Made by a program: the position numbers and the translations under genes
NCBI RefSeq assembly: GCF_029625315.1
Contig: NZ_CP121110.1
Span: 2,365,001 to 2,429,000 of the forward strand
DNA from: Flavobacterium ginsengisoli
GTDB lineage: Bacteria; Bacteroidota; Bacteroidia; Flavobacteriales; Flavobacteriaceae
Length of the DNA: 64,000 nt
Reading direction: 5' to 3'
Notes under the pieces: model-generated
Databases searched by the model: none
The model's input: the letters and a program-made list of their open reading frames with translations, nothing else
Told to the model about the DNA's origin: nothing
Part shown: positions 10,403 through 19,960 of the stretch, one piece after another
Position numbering within the stretch: the first letter of the stretch is position 1
Layout of the letters: every line of letters starts with the position of its first letter

Positions 10403-12461
10403 ATGACAACTAATAAATCCACATCATTGTTTGAAAGTAAACAGGTAAAAGAAGCCTTAGTGCAGTCTTTTGTCAAGCTGAACCCAAAAATGATGATCAA
10501 AAATCCGGTAATGTTTACTGTAGAAATTGGAACTGCAATTATGTTTGCCGTTTGCATTTCTATCTTAATGGGCGCAAGCGATCAGGGAAGTTTTATTTAC
10601 AATTTGATTGTTTTTCTAATATTACTGGCAACACTTTTATTTGCCAATTTCGCTGAAGCCATTGCTGAAGCACGCGGAAAAGCACAAGCCGACAGTTTAA
10701 GAAAAACAAGAGAAGAAACTCCTGCAAGACAAATTATGCCTAATGGAGAAATCAGAAATATCAGCTCTTCAGCATTAAAAAAAGATGATTTTTTCATTTG
10801 CGAAGCCGGTGATTTAATCGCTGCTGATGGAGAAATTATTGAAGGTCTGGCTACAATAGACGAAAGCGCTATTACAGGAGAAAGTGCTCCTGTAATTCGC
10901 GAAGCGGGCGGAGACAAATCTTCTGTTACAGGAGGAACAAAAGTCTTATCCGATAAAATTAAAGTAAAAGTAACTTCAGAACCTGGCGAAAGCTTTTTGG
11001 ATAAAATGATTGCTTTGGTTGAAGGCGCAAGTCGTCAGAAAACGCCAAACGAAATTGCACTGACTATTTTGTTAGTCGCTTTTACCTTAATCTTCGTGAT
11101 TGTCTGCGTTACTTTAAAACCTTTTGCCGATTACGCCAACGCTCCTATTACTATTGCGGCTTTTATTGCCTTATTCGTTTGTTTGATTCCAACCACAATT
11201 GGTGGATTACTTTCTGCGATTGGAATTGCTGGAATGGACAGAGCTTTACGTGCCAACGTAATTACTAAATCTGGTAAAGCGGTTGAAACTGCAGGAGATA
11301 TCGACGTTTTGCTTTTGGATAAAACAGGAACAATTACTATTGGAAACAGAAAAGCAACCAATTTTTACCCAACAAAAGGCATTCCTTTCGAAGACTTCGT
11401 TAAATCTGCTGTGTTGAGTTCACTTGCCGATGATACTCCTGAGGGAAAAAGTATTCTAGAATTAAGCGAAATGATAGATGTAAAAAACGAAGCAAAAGCT
11501 AGCTTTTTACAAACAACTTCTGACATCTCACACACAATCAAATTTACTGCTGAAACCAGAACTTCGGGTGTGATTTTAAAAGATGGAACCAATATTAGAA
11601 AGGGAGCACAAGATGCTCGCTAAAAAAATCGCAGAACAAGCAGGTAACACTTTCCCCGAAGATACTTTGCAACAGGTTGTTTCTATTTCTTCTAATGGAG
11701 GAACACCATTAGTAGTAATCAAAAACAACGAAATTCAAGGTGTTATTGAATTGCAGGATATTATCAAAACTGGAATGAAAGAACGTTTTGAACGCTTACG
11801 CAGAATGGGAATCAAAACAGTTATGGTTACGGGTGATAATCCGTTAACAGCCAAATTTATTGCCGAAAAAGCCGGAGTAGATGATTTTATTGCCGAAGCA
11901 AAGCCTGAAGATAAAATGAACTATATCAGAAAAGAACAAGCTGAAGGTCGTTTGGTTGCCATGATGGGAGACGGGACAAATGATGCTCCTGCACTTGCGC
12001 AAGCCAATGTTGGTGTTGCCATGAACAGCGGAACTCAAGCCGCTAAAGAAGCTGGAAATATGGTCGATCTTGACAACGATCCAACGAAACTAATCGAGAT
12101 TGTTGAAATTGGAAAACAGCTTTTAATGACTCGAGGCACTTTAACTACTTTTTCTATTGCAAATGACGTTGCTAAATATTTTGCTATTGTTCCTGCTCTT
12201 TTTATTACTACGATTCCTGCGCTTCAAGGTTTGAATATTATGCATTTGCATAGTCCCGAAAGTGCGATTTTATCGGCTGTAATTTTCAACACGGTAATTA
12301 TTCCAATTTTGATTCCGCTTGCGCTGAAAGGTGTTGATTATCGACCAATTGGAGCAAGTGCCATCCTTAAAAGAAACCTTTTAATTTATGGTCTTGGCGG
12401 ATTGATTGTCCCTTTTATTGGAATTAAAGTTATTGATTTGTTAGTAGCACTTTTTATGTAA
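10403..12461 (+). pseudogene. kdpB: Potassium-transporting ATPase subunit KdpB, frameshifted in the middle
   Basis: The catalytic P-type ATPase subunit that hydrolyses ATP to drive potassium uptake through KdpA. All P-type signatures are visible: TGES in the actuator domain, the phosphorylation loop DKTGT, and [12 protein letters not shown] in the hinge. The first frame ends at KGAQDAR; the rest resumes as [14 protein letters not shown]. The two parts together make about 685 residues, the normal length. The break lies at TGCTCGC (11614-11620); deleting one base gives DAAKKIAEQ. The reverse strand of this site reads GCGAGCA, as at other +1 breaks here. The gene starts 8 bp after kdpA. Confidence 0.93.
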
Positions 12462-12469
12462 GATACTGA

Positions 12470-12616
12470 GATGCTAAGATTCTAAGGAACTAAGGTTTTC
12501 TCTTAGAATCACAAATACAGGAATCTTTAAAAACTCTAATTAAAAACATGACTTCGATTTGCTAAGCTTCTGAAAAAAAACTTAGAACCTTAGCAACTTA
12601 GTCCCTTAGAATCTTC
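12470..12616. repeat. Inverted intergenic repeat between kdpB and kdpC
   Basis: The left arm (about 12470-12500) and right arm (about 12572-12616) contain related copies of AAGATTCTAAGGNACTAAG in opposite orientation. A further cluster of CTAAGATNCTAAG units follows kdpC at 13172-13210. The sequence is AT-rich and non-coding. Confidence 0.65.
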
Positions 12617-12622
12617 AAAAAA

Positions 12623-13174
12623 ATGAAAAATCTATTTTCTATAATAAAACTTACTGTGGCTACTTTAATCTTATTCGCAGTTATTTATCCTCTTTCGATT
12701 TACGGAATCGCGCAAATTGCTCCCAATCAAGGAAAAGGAGAAACGCTTTCGGTTAACGGAAAAGTAGTGGGTTATCTAAAAATTGGACAAAAGTTCGATA
12801 AATCGAATTATTTCTGGGGAAGACCTTCGGCCATTGATTATAATGCTGCAGGAAGCGCCGGAAGCAACAAAGGTCCAAGCAATGCTGAGTATTTGGCTTT
12901 GGTTCAAAAAAGAATTGATACACTTTTATTGGTTCACCCATATTTGAAAAAAACTGACATTCCTGCTGATATGGTTACCGCTTCAGGAAGCGGTTTAGAT
13001 CCGAATATTTCTCCGCAAGGGGCGCTGATTCAGGTTAAACGAATTGCTAAAGAAAGAAATTTAGCTGAAGCTAAAGTAAAAGCTTTGGTGGAATCTAAAA
13101 TTAATACTGCTGTTGTTGGTCCTGAAACAGTGAATGTTTTGGAGTTGAATGTGGCTTTAGATGCGCTTCGCTAA
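12623..13174 (+). CDS. kdpC: Potassium-transporting ATPase subunit KdpC
   Basis: A 183-residue KdpC. It has a single N-terminal membrane anchor (about residues 9-31, ending YPLSIYGIAQ), then the periplasmic domain with the family signatures SNYFWGRPSA (about 60-69) and SGSGLDPNISPQGA (about 121-134). KdpC stabilises nucleotide binding to KdpB within the complex. The frame is intact, unlike kdpA and kdpB. A 161-bp repeat-bearing gap separates it from kdpB, which is unusual inside a kdp operon. Confidence 0.95.
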   Translation: MKNLFSIIKLTVATLILFAVIYPLSIYGIAQIAPNQGKGETLSVNGKVVGYLKIGQKFDKSNYFWGRPSAIDYNAAGSAGSNKGPSNAEYLALVQKRIDTLLLVHPYLKKTDIPADMVTASGSGLDPNISPQGALIQVKRIAKERNLAEAKVKALVESKINTAVVGPETVNVLELNVALDALR

Positions 13175-13224
13175 GACTCTAAGATGCTAAGATTCTAAGA
13201 TACTAAGTTTTTCTGTGCACATTC

Positions 13225-13386
13225 TTGTCATTTCGACGAAGGAGAAATCTTCGCAAGAAGCTCCGCAAAGAATGTCTAATCTGTGGCGATCTAGCAACGA
13301 AGATTTCTCCTTCGTCGAAATGACAAAGATTGGCGATTCACTAGGTGGAATTTCTAGTGTGATTTCTCCTTCGTCGAAATGACAAA
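13225..13386. repeat. Three copies of a GTCATTTCGACGAAGGAG-type repeat
   Basis: Copies of a roughly 26-29-bp unit containing TGTCATTTCGACGAAGGAGA occur at 13225-13253 (forward), 13298-13326 (reverse) and 13361-13386 (reverse). The first two face each other and could form a long hairpin. Similar units are common between genes in Bacteroidota, from memory. No transposase is nearby. Confidence 0.8.
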
Positions 13387-13420
13387 ACGAGCCGTTGAAT
13401 CAAAAACGTAAAAAATTAAA

Positions 13421-13560
13421 TACCTACAAGGTTTTGAAAACCTTGCAGGAAATGAAAACGCCTTTTTACCCCAAATGCCCTAGCCCCGATAGTAGTGGAA
13501 ATCCTTTTTCTGGCTTCTTTAGCCAGGAAAAGATTGAAACGGATAGCGGGATTAGCTCCT
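13421..13560. repeat. Palindrome plus dispersed CCCTAGCCCCGAT element
   Basis: At about 13421-13450 a near-perfect palindrome has arms CTACAAGGTTTT and AAAACCTTGCAG. At 13477-13560 lies an element running from GCCCTAGCCCCGAT to GGATAGCGGGATTAGCTCCT. It contains an internal hairpin (CTGGCTTCTTTAGCCAGG) and flanking arms GGAAATCCTTTT and AAAAGATTG. A diverged partial copy is at 3670-3697. It could be a structured RNA or a non-autonomous mobile unit; neither is shown. Confidence 0.65.
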
Positions 13561-13596
13561 AAAAAATCTACTAATAAATAATAGAATACCACAAAA

Positions 13597-14676
13597 ATGA
13601 AAAAAATAATACTTACCGCTTTAATCGCTTTTGGTTATAGCAATTTACATGCACAAGAAGAACCCAAAAGTCCGCTAAAATTTTCAGGATATGTAGAAAC
13701 CTATTATAGCTATGATTTTGGAAAACCTGAAAATCATACTCAGCCAAGCTTTTTTTATAACTTTAATAAAAGTAATGAAGTAAACATCAATTTAGGTTTG
13801 GCAAAAGTAAATTATACGAAAGAAAATGTTCGTGGAAACTTTGCTTTAATGGCTGGAACGTACGCTGAATATAACATGTCGGCAGAACAAGGTTTGCTGA
13901 AAAATATATACGAGGCAAATGTTGGTGTGAAGATCTCACAAAAACATAATTTGTGGATCGATGCTGGAATTATGCCTTCGCATATTGGTTTTGAAAGTGC
14001 AATTGGAAAAGACTGCCAGACTTTAACCCGAAGTATTCTGGCTGAAAATTCACCTTATTATGAAACGGGTGTAAAAATTGGCTATACTTCTGATTCTGGA
14101 GAATGGTATTTGGCTGGTATGTACTTGAATGGCTGGCAGAGAATTGAGAAAGTTGAAGGCAATCAAACGCCAGCTTTTGGAACTCAGGTTACTTACAAAC
14201 CGTCTGATCGGATTGCTTTGAACTGGAGTACTTATGTTGGAAATGAACAGCCAGATATTGATAAAAAATGGCGTTACTTCAATAATTTTTACGGGCAGTT
14301 TAAAGTAGCTGAAAAAGTAAATTTAACGACTGGTTTTGATATTGGTTCTCAGCAATCGGCTAAAGGAAGCAATAAATATGATGTTTGGTTCTCTCCTGTT
14401 TTAATTCTGCAATACAAACCAACTGATAAAATCCAGCTTGTAGCACGTGGAGAATATTACAGCGATGAAAAAGGTGTAATCATTGCAACAGAAACGCCAA
14501 ACGGATTTAAAACTTACGGTTTTTCGGCTAACTTTGATTACTTAGTTACTGATAATGTTATGTTTAGAATTGAAGCCAGAAATCTTTCCAGTAAAGACGA
14601 AATCTTCACAAACAAAAACAATCTTCCAACGGATACAAATACGTTTGTAACGACTTCCTTGGCGATTAGTTTTTAG
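13597..14676 (+). CDS. Outer-membrane beta-barrel protein (porin, bbp2-like)
   Basis: A 359-residue protein with a signal peptide ending NLHAQEEP (cleavage after about residue 19). The rest shows alternating beta strands rich in aromatic residues, ending in a C-terminal strand SLAISF with a terminal Phe, typical of outer-membrane barrels. The first strand reads LKFSGYVETYYSYDFGKP. The family is usually annotated as porin or outer membrane beta-barrel protein. Its place between kdpC and the kdpD half suggests a role in letting potassium cross the outer membrane, or co-regulation with Kdp. That is inference from position. The frame is intact. Confidence 0.8.
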   Translation: MKKIILTALIAFGYSNLHAQEEPKSPLKFSGYVETYYSYDFGKPENHTQPSFFYNFNKSNEVNINLGLAKVNYTKENVRGNFALMAGTYAEYNMSAEQGLLKNIYEANVGVKISQKHNLWIDAGIMPSHIGFESAIGKDCQTLTRSILAENSPYYETGVKIGYTSDSGEWYLAGMYLNGWQRIEKVEGNQTPAFGTQVTYKPSDRIALNWSTYVGNEQPDIDKKWRYFNNFYGQFKVAEKVNLTTGFDIGSQQSAKGSNKYDVWFSPVLILQYKPTDKIQLVARGEYYSDEKGVIIATETPNGFKTYGFSANFDYLVTDNVMFRIEARNLSSKDEIFTNKNNLPTDTNTFVTTSLAISF

Positions 14677-14689
14677 AAGAATATTTCTT

Positions 14690-14859
14690 GCCACAGATTA
14701 CACAGATTAGAAGGATTTTTTAATGTCTTTGTGTAGATTTATTTGCCACGAATTACACAAATTTTCACGAATTATATTAAATAAAAATTTGTGCAAATTT
14801 GTGCAAATTTGTGTAATTCGTAGCGAAAAAAAATCCTTCTAATCTGTGTAATCTGTGGC
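14690..14859. repeat. Nested inverted repeat with perfect 31-bp arms
   Basis: The outer arms 14690-14720 and 14829-14859 are perfect reverse complements over 31 bp and contain GCCACAGATTACACAGATTA. The inner arms 14745-14764 and 14806-14825 match at 19 of 20 positions (GCCACGAATTACACAAATTT on the left). Between them is a tandem GTGCAAATTT. The related sequence at 18889-19153 shows this is a family. Confidence 0.88.
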
Positions 14860-14903
14860 TTTTAAAAAAAACTTTGTGACTTAGCGCCTTCGTGGCAAAA
14901 AAT

Positions 14904-16028
14904 ATGGAAAACGAAAATAATAACGCGCAACACTTTCTCGATTTAATTCAGAAATCACGAAAGGGGAAGTTTAAAATCTACATCGGGATGAGCGCCGGCG
15001 TGGGCAAAACTTTTCGTATGCTTCAGGAAGCGCATTCGTTATTGAAAAACGGAATCGATGTGAAAATTGGCTACATCGAAACGCACATGCGAAAGGAAAC
15101 GCATGGATTATTAGCGGGTTTGCCGATTATTCCAAGACGGACTATTTTTTATAAAGGAAAAGAACTCGAAGAACTCGATGTTCAGGCGATCATCAACCTT
15201 AGACCAGAAGTGGTGATCGTTGATGAATTGGCGCATACGAATGTTGAGGGAAGCAAAAACGAAAAACGCTGGCAAGATGTCCTAGAGATTTTGGAAGCTG
15301 GAATTAATGTGATTTCGGCCGTAAACATTCAGCATATTGAAAGTTTAAACGAAGATGTAAAACGTATTACAAACATTGATGTTCAAGAAAGAATTCCAGA
15401 TAATGTTCTTCGTTTAGCGGATGAAGTGGTAAATATCGATTTGACTTCAGAAGATTTGATTGCGCGTTTAAAAGAAGGAAAAATTTATACGGCAGATAAA
15501 ATTCCAACTGCTTTAGCTAATTTTTTTAAATCGGAACAAATTCTACAATTGCGGGAATTGGCTTTGAAAGAAGTGGCGAGTCAAGTGGTTCGAAAAGTTG
15601 AAAATGAAGTTCCTAATCTTCATGCTTTAAGGCATGAGAAATTGTTGGCTTGCATTAGCAGTAATGAAAAAACAGCCAAAATTATAATTAGAAAAGCGAC
15701 TCGATTGGCGAGTTATTATAATGGTTCATGGTATGTTTTATATGTAGAAACGCCACACGAAAGCAGTAATAAGATTGCACTTGATAAACAAAGACATTTA
15801 ATTAATAACTTTAAACTCGCTGTGCAATTAGGCGCAGAAGTTATTAAACTGGAAAATTCAAACATTACAGATGCTATTTTGACAACAGTAGAAGAAAAAC
15901 AAATTACAACTGTCTGCATTGGGAAACCACATTTTAATTTGTTTAAAGTAATTTTGTCTACCACAATTTTCAGACGTTTGCTAAACAAACTGTCTTTGTC
16001 AAATGTTGATCTTGTAATACTGTCTTGA
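14904..16028 (+). CDS. kdpD: KdpD sensor domain protein without kinase domain
   Basis: A 374-residue cytoplasmic protein corresponding to the N-terminal half of KdpD. It has the KdpD-specific nucleotide-binding domain with Walker A GMSAGVGKT (about 28-36) and Walker B VVIVDELAHTN (about 105-115), then a universal-stress-protein-like domain (about 245-374). The membrane helices and histidine kinase core of classical KdpD are absent; a separate kinase follows at 16261. In E. coli these domains tune kinase output to potassium and ATP. I chose ATG 14904 over GTG 14892 because the earlier codon lies inside the tail of a repeat (TTCGTGGCAAAAA). Confidence 0.88.
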   Translation: MENENNNAQHFLDLIQKSRKGKFKIYIGMSAGVGKTFRMLQEAHSLLKNGIDVKIGYIETHMRKETHGLLAGLPIIPRRTIFYKGKELEELDVQAIINLRPEVVIVDELAHTNVEGSKNEKRWQDVLEILEAGINVISAVNIQHIESLNEDVKRITNIDVQERIPDNVLRLADEVVNIDLTSEDLIARLKEGKIYTADKIPTALANFFKSEQILQLRELALKEVASQVVRKVENEVPNLHALRHEKLLACISSNEKTAKIIIRKATRLASYYNGSWYVLYVETPHESSNKIALDKQRHLINNFKLAVQLGAEVIKLENSNITDAILTTVEEKQITTVCIGKPHFNLFKVILSTTIFRRLLNKLSLSNVDLVILS

Positions 16029-16034
16029 AAAAAA

Positions 16035-16252
16035 TTTTAAACCATATAAGTTATATAAGTTCATTTAATCGGGACGTTGAATTTTAACCGCAAAGAGCGC
16101 AATGATTTACGCAAAGTTCGCTAGAGTTTTTTGCTCGCAAAGTCACAAGGACACAAAGCTTTTACTTTAATCTTTGTGTACTTTGCTAAACCTTAGCGCT
16201 CTTTGCGGTTAAAAAAAACTAATATTTCTTATATCACTTATATGGTTCAAAA
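16035..16252. repeat. Nested inverted repeat between the kdpD half and the kinase
   Basis: The outer arms 16035-16059 and 16228-16252 match at 23 of 25 positions (AACCATATAAG core). The inner arms 16082-16100 and 16196-16214 are perfect over 19 bp (TTTTAACCGCAAAGAGCGC). The whole 218 bp is one large imperfect palindrome that fills the gap between the two genes. Confidence 0.85.
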
Positions 16253-16260
16253 AAAATTAA

Positions 16261-17988
16261 ATGTTTTATAAAATGAGAATTAAAACCAAATTGAATCTGG
16301 GTGTTGGATTGTTATTTTTGATGATCATCATTCTCTCTTTAGTGAGTGCTTATTCTGTTTTTTTGATTAAGCAGGACACCGAGAATATTCTGAAATCTAA
16401 TTATAATACGCTAGAATATTCTCGAAATATGATTTTTGCTTTGGACGAAATGAAATCGGATTCAAAAGAAACGATTCAGGATTTTGAGGAAAATCTCGAA
16501 AAACAAACCCAAAACATAACAGAACCAGGTGAAAAACAAGCAACCGAAAAACTGAAAGAAAGTTTTGCTCTTTTAGAGAAAAATAACGCTGATGAAAATA
16601 TAAAAGCACAAATTCGTCAGGATATTTTTGCTATTATGAAGTTGAATCTCGACGCTATAAAACAGAAAAGCGACATTGCCAAACATTCTGCTGAAACAGC
16701 TAATCTGTCGATTGCGATTGTTGGAACTTTATGTTTTTTAATTGCTTTTAACTTATTGGTTAATCTGCCCAATAATATTGCCAATCCAATTAAAGAGTTA
16801 ACGCTGAGTATTAAAGAAATTGCCAATAAAAATTATTCAGAACGTGTTCATTTTACAAGCCACAGCGAATTTGGAGATCTTGCCAAATCGTTTAATACCA
16901 TGGCTCAAAAACTGGAAGAATATCATGACAGCAATGTCTATAAACTTCTTTTTGAGAAAAAACGATTAGAAACGCTTATCAATAATATGAACGATCCAAT
17001 TATTGGTTTGGATAATGAGGGAATTGTATTGTTTGTGAATGATGAAGCACTGAAAATTATTGGTCTGAAATCGGAAGATATAATAGGAAAACCTACATCT
17101 CAATTAGCTATTTCTAATGACTTAATTCGTTCTTTAATTTTAAAAGAAAACGAAACTCCCAAAAAACAGCCTCTCAAAATTTTTGCTCACGGAAAAGAAA
17201 GTTATTTCGAAAAAGAAATACATAATATTACCATAACACCAACAGGTGAAGAAAAAGAAATCAATATTGGCGATGTAATTATTCTGCGAAATATTACCCT
17301 TTTTAAAGAATTGGATTTTGCCAAAACCAATTTTATTGCCACCGTTTCGCACGAATTAAAAACTCCGATTGCTTCCATAAAATTGAGTCTTCAATTGCTT
17401 GAAAATGCTAAAACGGGTGATATGAACGATGACCAAAAACAATTAGTAGAAAGCATTAAAGATGACAGTCAACGTTTGTTGAAAATTACGGGCGAATTGC
17501 TCAATTTGTCACAATTGGAAACAGGAAATATTCAGTTGAATATTGGCAAAAGCAATCCGCATGAAATTGTGAAATATGCTGTTGAAGCTGTAAAAGTTCA
17601 AGCCGACCAAAAACAGATTCAATTGATTATTGATGCCAATGAAAATCTCAAAAACGTAAAAGCAGATGCAGAAAAAACAGGCTGGGTTTTAATTAATTAT
17701 TTATCGAATGCCATTAGATATTCGTCTGAAAAAAGTACAATTCTCATTAAATTAAAAGAAGAAAATAATCAGATGGTTTTTCAGGTTATTGATACTGGAA
17801 AAGGAATTGAACCTCGATACAAAGACAAAGTTTTCGATAAATATTTCCAAATTCCAGGAAGTCAGAAATCTGGAACTGGATTAGGTTTAGCAATTAGCAA
17901 AGAATTCATTGAAGCTCAAAATGGAAATGTTGGCGTTGAAAGCAATTTGGGGCTAGGAAGCACTTTTTGGTTTACATTGAAGGTTTAA
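16261..17988 (+). CDS. Membrane sensor histidine kinase of the Kdp locus
   Basis: A 575-residue inner-membrane kinase. Two transmembrane helices (about 12-34 and 148-168) flank a roughly 110-residue helical periplasmic segment. A HAMP domain (about 170-222), a PAS domain (about 235-345), a HisKA domain with phospho-acceptor His in SHELKTP (about 364), and an ATPase domain (N box NYLSNAIRYS, G1 DTGKGI, G2 GTGLGLAIS) follow. It lies directly after the stand-alone KdpD sensor half, so together they may act as a split KdpD. The presumed target is the sigma-54 regulator at 6380-7723. The frame is intact. Confidence 0.87.
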   Translation: MFYKMRIKTKLNLGVGLLFLMIIILSLVSAYSVFLIKQDTENILKSNYNTLEYSRNMIFALDEMKSDSKETIQDFEENLEKQTQNITEPGEKQATEKLKESFALLEKNNADENIKAQIRQDIFAIMKLNLDAIKQKSDIAKHSAETANLSIAIVGTLCFLIAFNLLVNLPNNIANPIKELTLSIKEIANKNYSERVHFTSHSEFGDLAKSFNTMAQKLEEYHDSNVYKLLFEKKRLETLINNMNDPIIGLDNEGIVLFVNDEALKIIGLKSEDIIGKPTSQLAISNDLIRSLILKENETPKKQPLKIFAHGKESYFEKEIHNITITPTGEEKEINIGDVIILRNITLFKELDFAKTNFIATVSHELKTPIASIKLSLQLLENAKTGDMNDDQKQLVESIKDDSQRLLKITGELLNLSQLETGNIQLNIGKSNPHEIVKYAVEAVKVQADQKQIQLIIDANENLKNVKADAEKTGWVLINYLSNAIRYSSEKSTILIKLKEENNQMVFQVIDTGKGIEPRYKDKVFDKYFQIPGSQKSGTGLGLAISKEFIEAQNGNVGVESNLGLGSTFWFTLKV

Positions 17989-18125
17989 AGTTGTTTTTTC
18001 TTCTTGAAATTGTCATTGATTTCATAATTTCTATTCCCTTGATTAATATTCGCTTAAGGTTCAATTAAGCCCAAAATACCAAGGTATAACATTCGTTAAT
18101 ATTGCAAAACATAACGACTACAACA

Positions 18126-18887
18126 ATGTTCCACAAAACGATTTTCCTAGTGTCTCTATTCGGATTATTTTCTGCAAATGCACAGCAAAACGATTCGATT
18201 ACAAAAATTGACAGTACTTCACATCAGCTAAAATTCAATTATAAACAATTGATTATTCCGGGTGTATTAATTGGCTATGGTGTTATTGGGCTAGAAAGTG
18301 ATCAGTTGCTGAGTTTCAATTCACAAATCAAAAATGAGGTCACCGAAGATATTGATAACAAAATTACCATTGATGACTTTTCGCAATATGCGCCTGCAGC
18401 ATCTGTTTACGCTTTGAATGCTTTTGGCGTAAAGGGCAAGAACAATATGCGTGACCGTTCTGTAATACTTGTAACTTCGTATGCAATTATGGCTACAACG
18501 GTTTTGAGTTTAAAATCGATTGTACATGAAGAAAGACCAGACGGAAGTTCGAATAACTCCTTCCCTTCTGGACATACTGCAACTGCATTTATGGGTGCCG
18601 AATTTTTATATCAAGAATATAAAGATAAATCGATCTGGTACGGAATTGCTGGTTATGCCGTTGCAACAGGAACGGGATTATTTAGAATTTACAACAATCG
18701 CCATTGGTTAACTGATGTTGCTGCCGGAGCTGGAATCGGGATTTTGAGTACTAAAATCGCTTATTGGATTAATCCGTATATCACTAAAAAATTGTTTAAA
18801 TCATCAGCCGAAAATAAATCGACTTCTATGATAATGCCTTTTTATAATGGACAACAATATGGATTGGGATTTGCGAAGGTTTTTTAA
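18126..18887 (+). CDS. PAP2-family phosphatase, exported
   Basis: A phosphatidic acid phosphatase type 2 / haloperoxidase superfamily protein of 253 residues from ATG 18126, where a clear signal peptide begins (MFHKTIFLVSLFGLFSANAQQ). A TTG eight codons earlier is possible but less likely. The three catalytic motifs are visible: KSIVHEERP, then SFPSGHTA, then RIYNNRHWLTD with the nucleophilic His. Members remove phosphate from lipid phosphates or undecaprenyl pyrophosphate at the periplasmic face. The protein has few long hydrophobic helices, so it may be periplasmic rather than integral. It is a separate transcript from the kinase gene. Confidence 0.85.
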   Translation: MFHKTIFLVSLFGLFSANAQQNDSITKIDSTSHQLKFNYKQLIIPGVLIGYGVIGLESDQLLSFNSQIKNEVTEDIDNKITIDDFSQYAPAASVYALNAFGVKGKNNMRDRSVILVTSYAIMATTVLSLKSIVHEERPDGSSNNSFPSGHTATAFMGAEFLYQEYKDKSIWYGIAGYAVATGTGLFRIYNNRHWLTDVAAGAGIGILSTKIAYWINPYITKKLFKSSAENKSTSMIMPFYNGQQYGLGFAKVF

Positions 18888-18888
18888 G

Positions 18889-19153
18889 TTTTTTTGCCAC
18901 AAAGGCGCTAAGACACAAAGTTTTTTAAGCCACAGATTGCACAGATTAAAAGGATTTTTTTACTACTCTGTATAGTTTGTTTGCTACGAATTGCACAAAT
19001 TTTCACGAATTTTCACGAATTATGTTGATTATATTTTGAATAAAAAATTTGTGAAAATTTGTGCAATTGCTTCGCCTATTCGCTATCGCTCGGGTCGTGG
19101 CGAAAAACAATCTTTTTAATCTGTGAATCCCGATAGCTATCGGGAGTGGCAAA
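18889..19153. repeat. Composite inverted repeat related to the 14690 element
   Basis: The left part carries GCCACAGATTGCACAGATTA (near 18930) and GCTACGAATTGCACAAATTT. The right part carries the complements, interrupted by extra blocks such as the 16-bp perfect palindrome CCCGATAGCTATCGGG near 19127-19143. It separates the phosphatase from the convergent repressor gene and looks like a 14690-type palindrome into which other small repeats were inserted. Confidence 0.7.
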
Positions 19154-19160
19154 ACTCTTT

Positions 19161-19934
19161 TTATGTATTCGATGTATTATTTTTAATCTCCCTAACTTCC
19201 CTTTTCAATTCTAAAAGCAAATCTTTCATTGCTCCAGTTTCTGTCATTTCTTGTTTTTTATCCGAACGGCCGATATTACATTCGTATTCCCAAATCTCCA
19301 AAATATCAGAAGCTTTCACTTCATAATTGGGGTAAAAACTGTTATCGGATTCTAAAACCAAACTATTCTTTTTGTTTTTATTGAGACGCTTATAAACCAT
19401 TCCTTCATTTTTAGTAATCAGAATATAGGTTTTGCCATCCATCACCTCTCCCAGTTTTTCCACATAACGGCCAATAATGATAGAACCATCTTCGTGTGGT
19501 GGCATTGAATCGCCTTCAACTGGAAATCCGCGGTGTTTTCCTGGACCTAAAAACGGAAGTGTAATTTGCTGTAAACTTTCAATATATTCTGGGTCGGCAT
19601 ATCCGTTTAGATAACCTGCTTTTGCTTTTTGAGATACAATTTCGATATAATTTTCTCCAAAACTATCCACTTGAATGGGTAAAATAAGTCGATTGCCTTC
19701 TAGTTTTATCAAATTTTGCACATCAATTTTGCGTATATCGACAGATAATATCAAGTCGATACTCATATGAAAATATAATGCAATCTTCTTTAAAATGTCA
19801 TACGGTGCTTCCGAAGTTCCGTCTTCGTATTTCACGTACCTTCCTCTTGTAATACTTAGGTTTTCAGCTAATTTTTCTTGTGATATTTTATGCTTAACCC
19901 TTAGTGCTCTGATATTGTCTGAAAATAAGGACAT
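19161..19934 (-). CDS. XRE-type repressor with S24 (LexA/UmuD-like) peptidase domain
   Basis: A 257-residue regulator starting at MSLFSDNIRALR (an upstream start would add a hydrophobic stretch without homology). It has an N-terminal XRE helix-turn-helix (about 7-62, ISQEKLAENLSITRGRYVKYE) and a C-terminal S24 domain with a candidate Ala-Gly cleavage bond in KAKAGYLNG (A106-G107), nucleophile Ser143 in GDSM and general base Lys182 in VYKRL. Such proteins repress genes until RecA-stimulated self-cleavage. It is divergent from dinB with 90 bp between starts, so it likely controls the dinB-dnaE pair; Bacteroidota usually lack classical LexA. The link to DNA damage is inference from the family and neighbours. 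Confidence 0.85.
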   Translation of the reverse strand: MSLFSDNIRALRVKHKISQEKLAENLSITRGRYVKYEDGTSEAPYDILKKIALYFHMSIDLILSVDIRKIDVQNLIKLEGNRLILPIQVDSFGENYIEIVSQKAKAGYLNGYADPEYIESLQQITLPFLGPGKHRGFPVEGDSMPPHEDGSIIIGRYVEKLGEVMDGKTYILITKNEGMVYKRLNKNKKNSLVLESDNSFYPNYEVKASDILEIWEYECNIGRSDKKQEMTETGAMKDLLLELKREVREIKNNTSNT

Positions 19935-19960
19935 AATTAATTTGTTATAATTTGGAACAG

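Noticed and set aside
13225..13386. CRISPR-like array from three spaced copies
   Set aside because: Only three copies in mixed orientation with unequal gaps; they are dispersed palindromic units.
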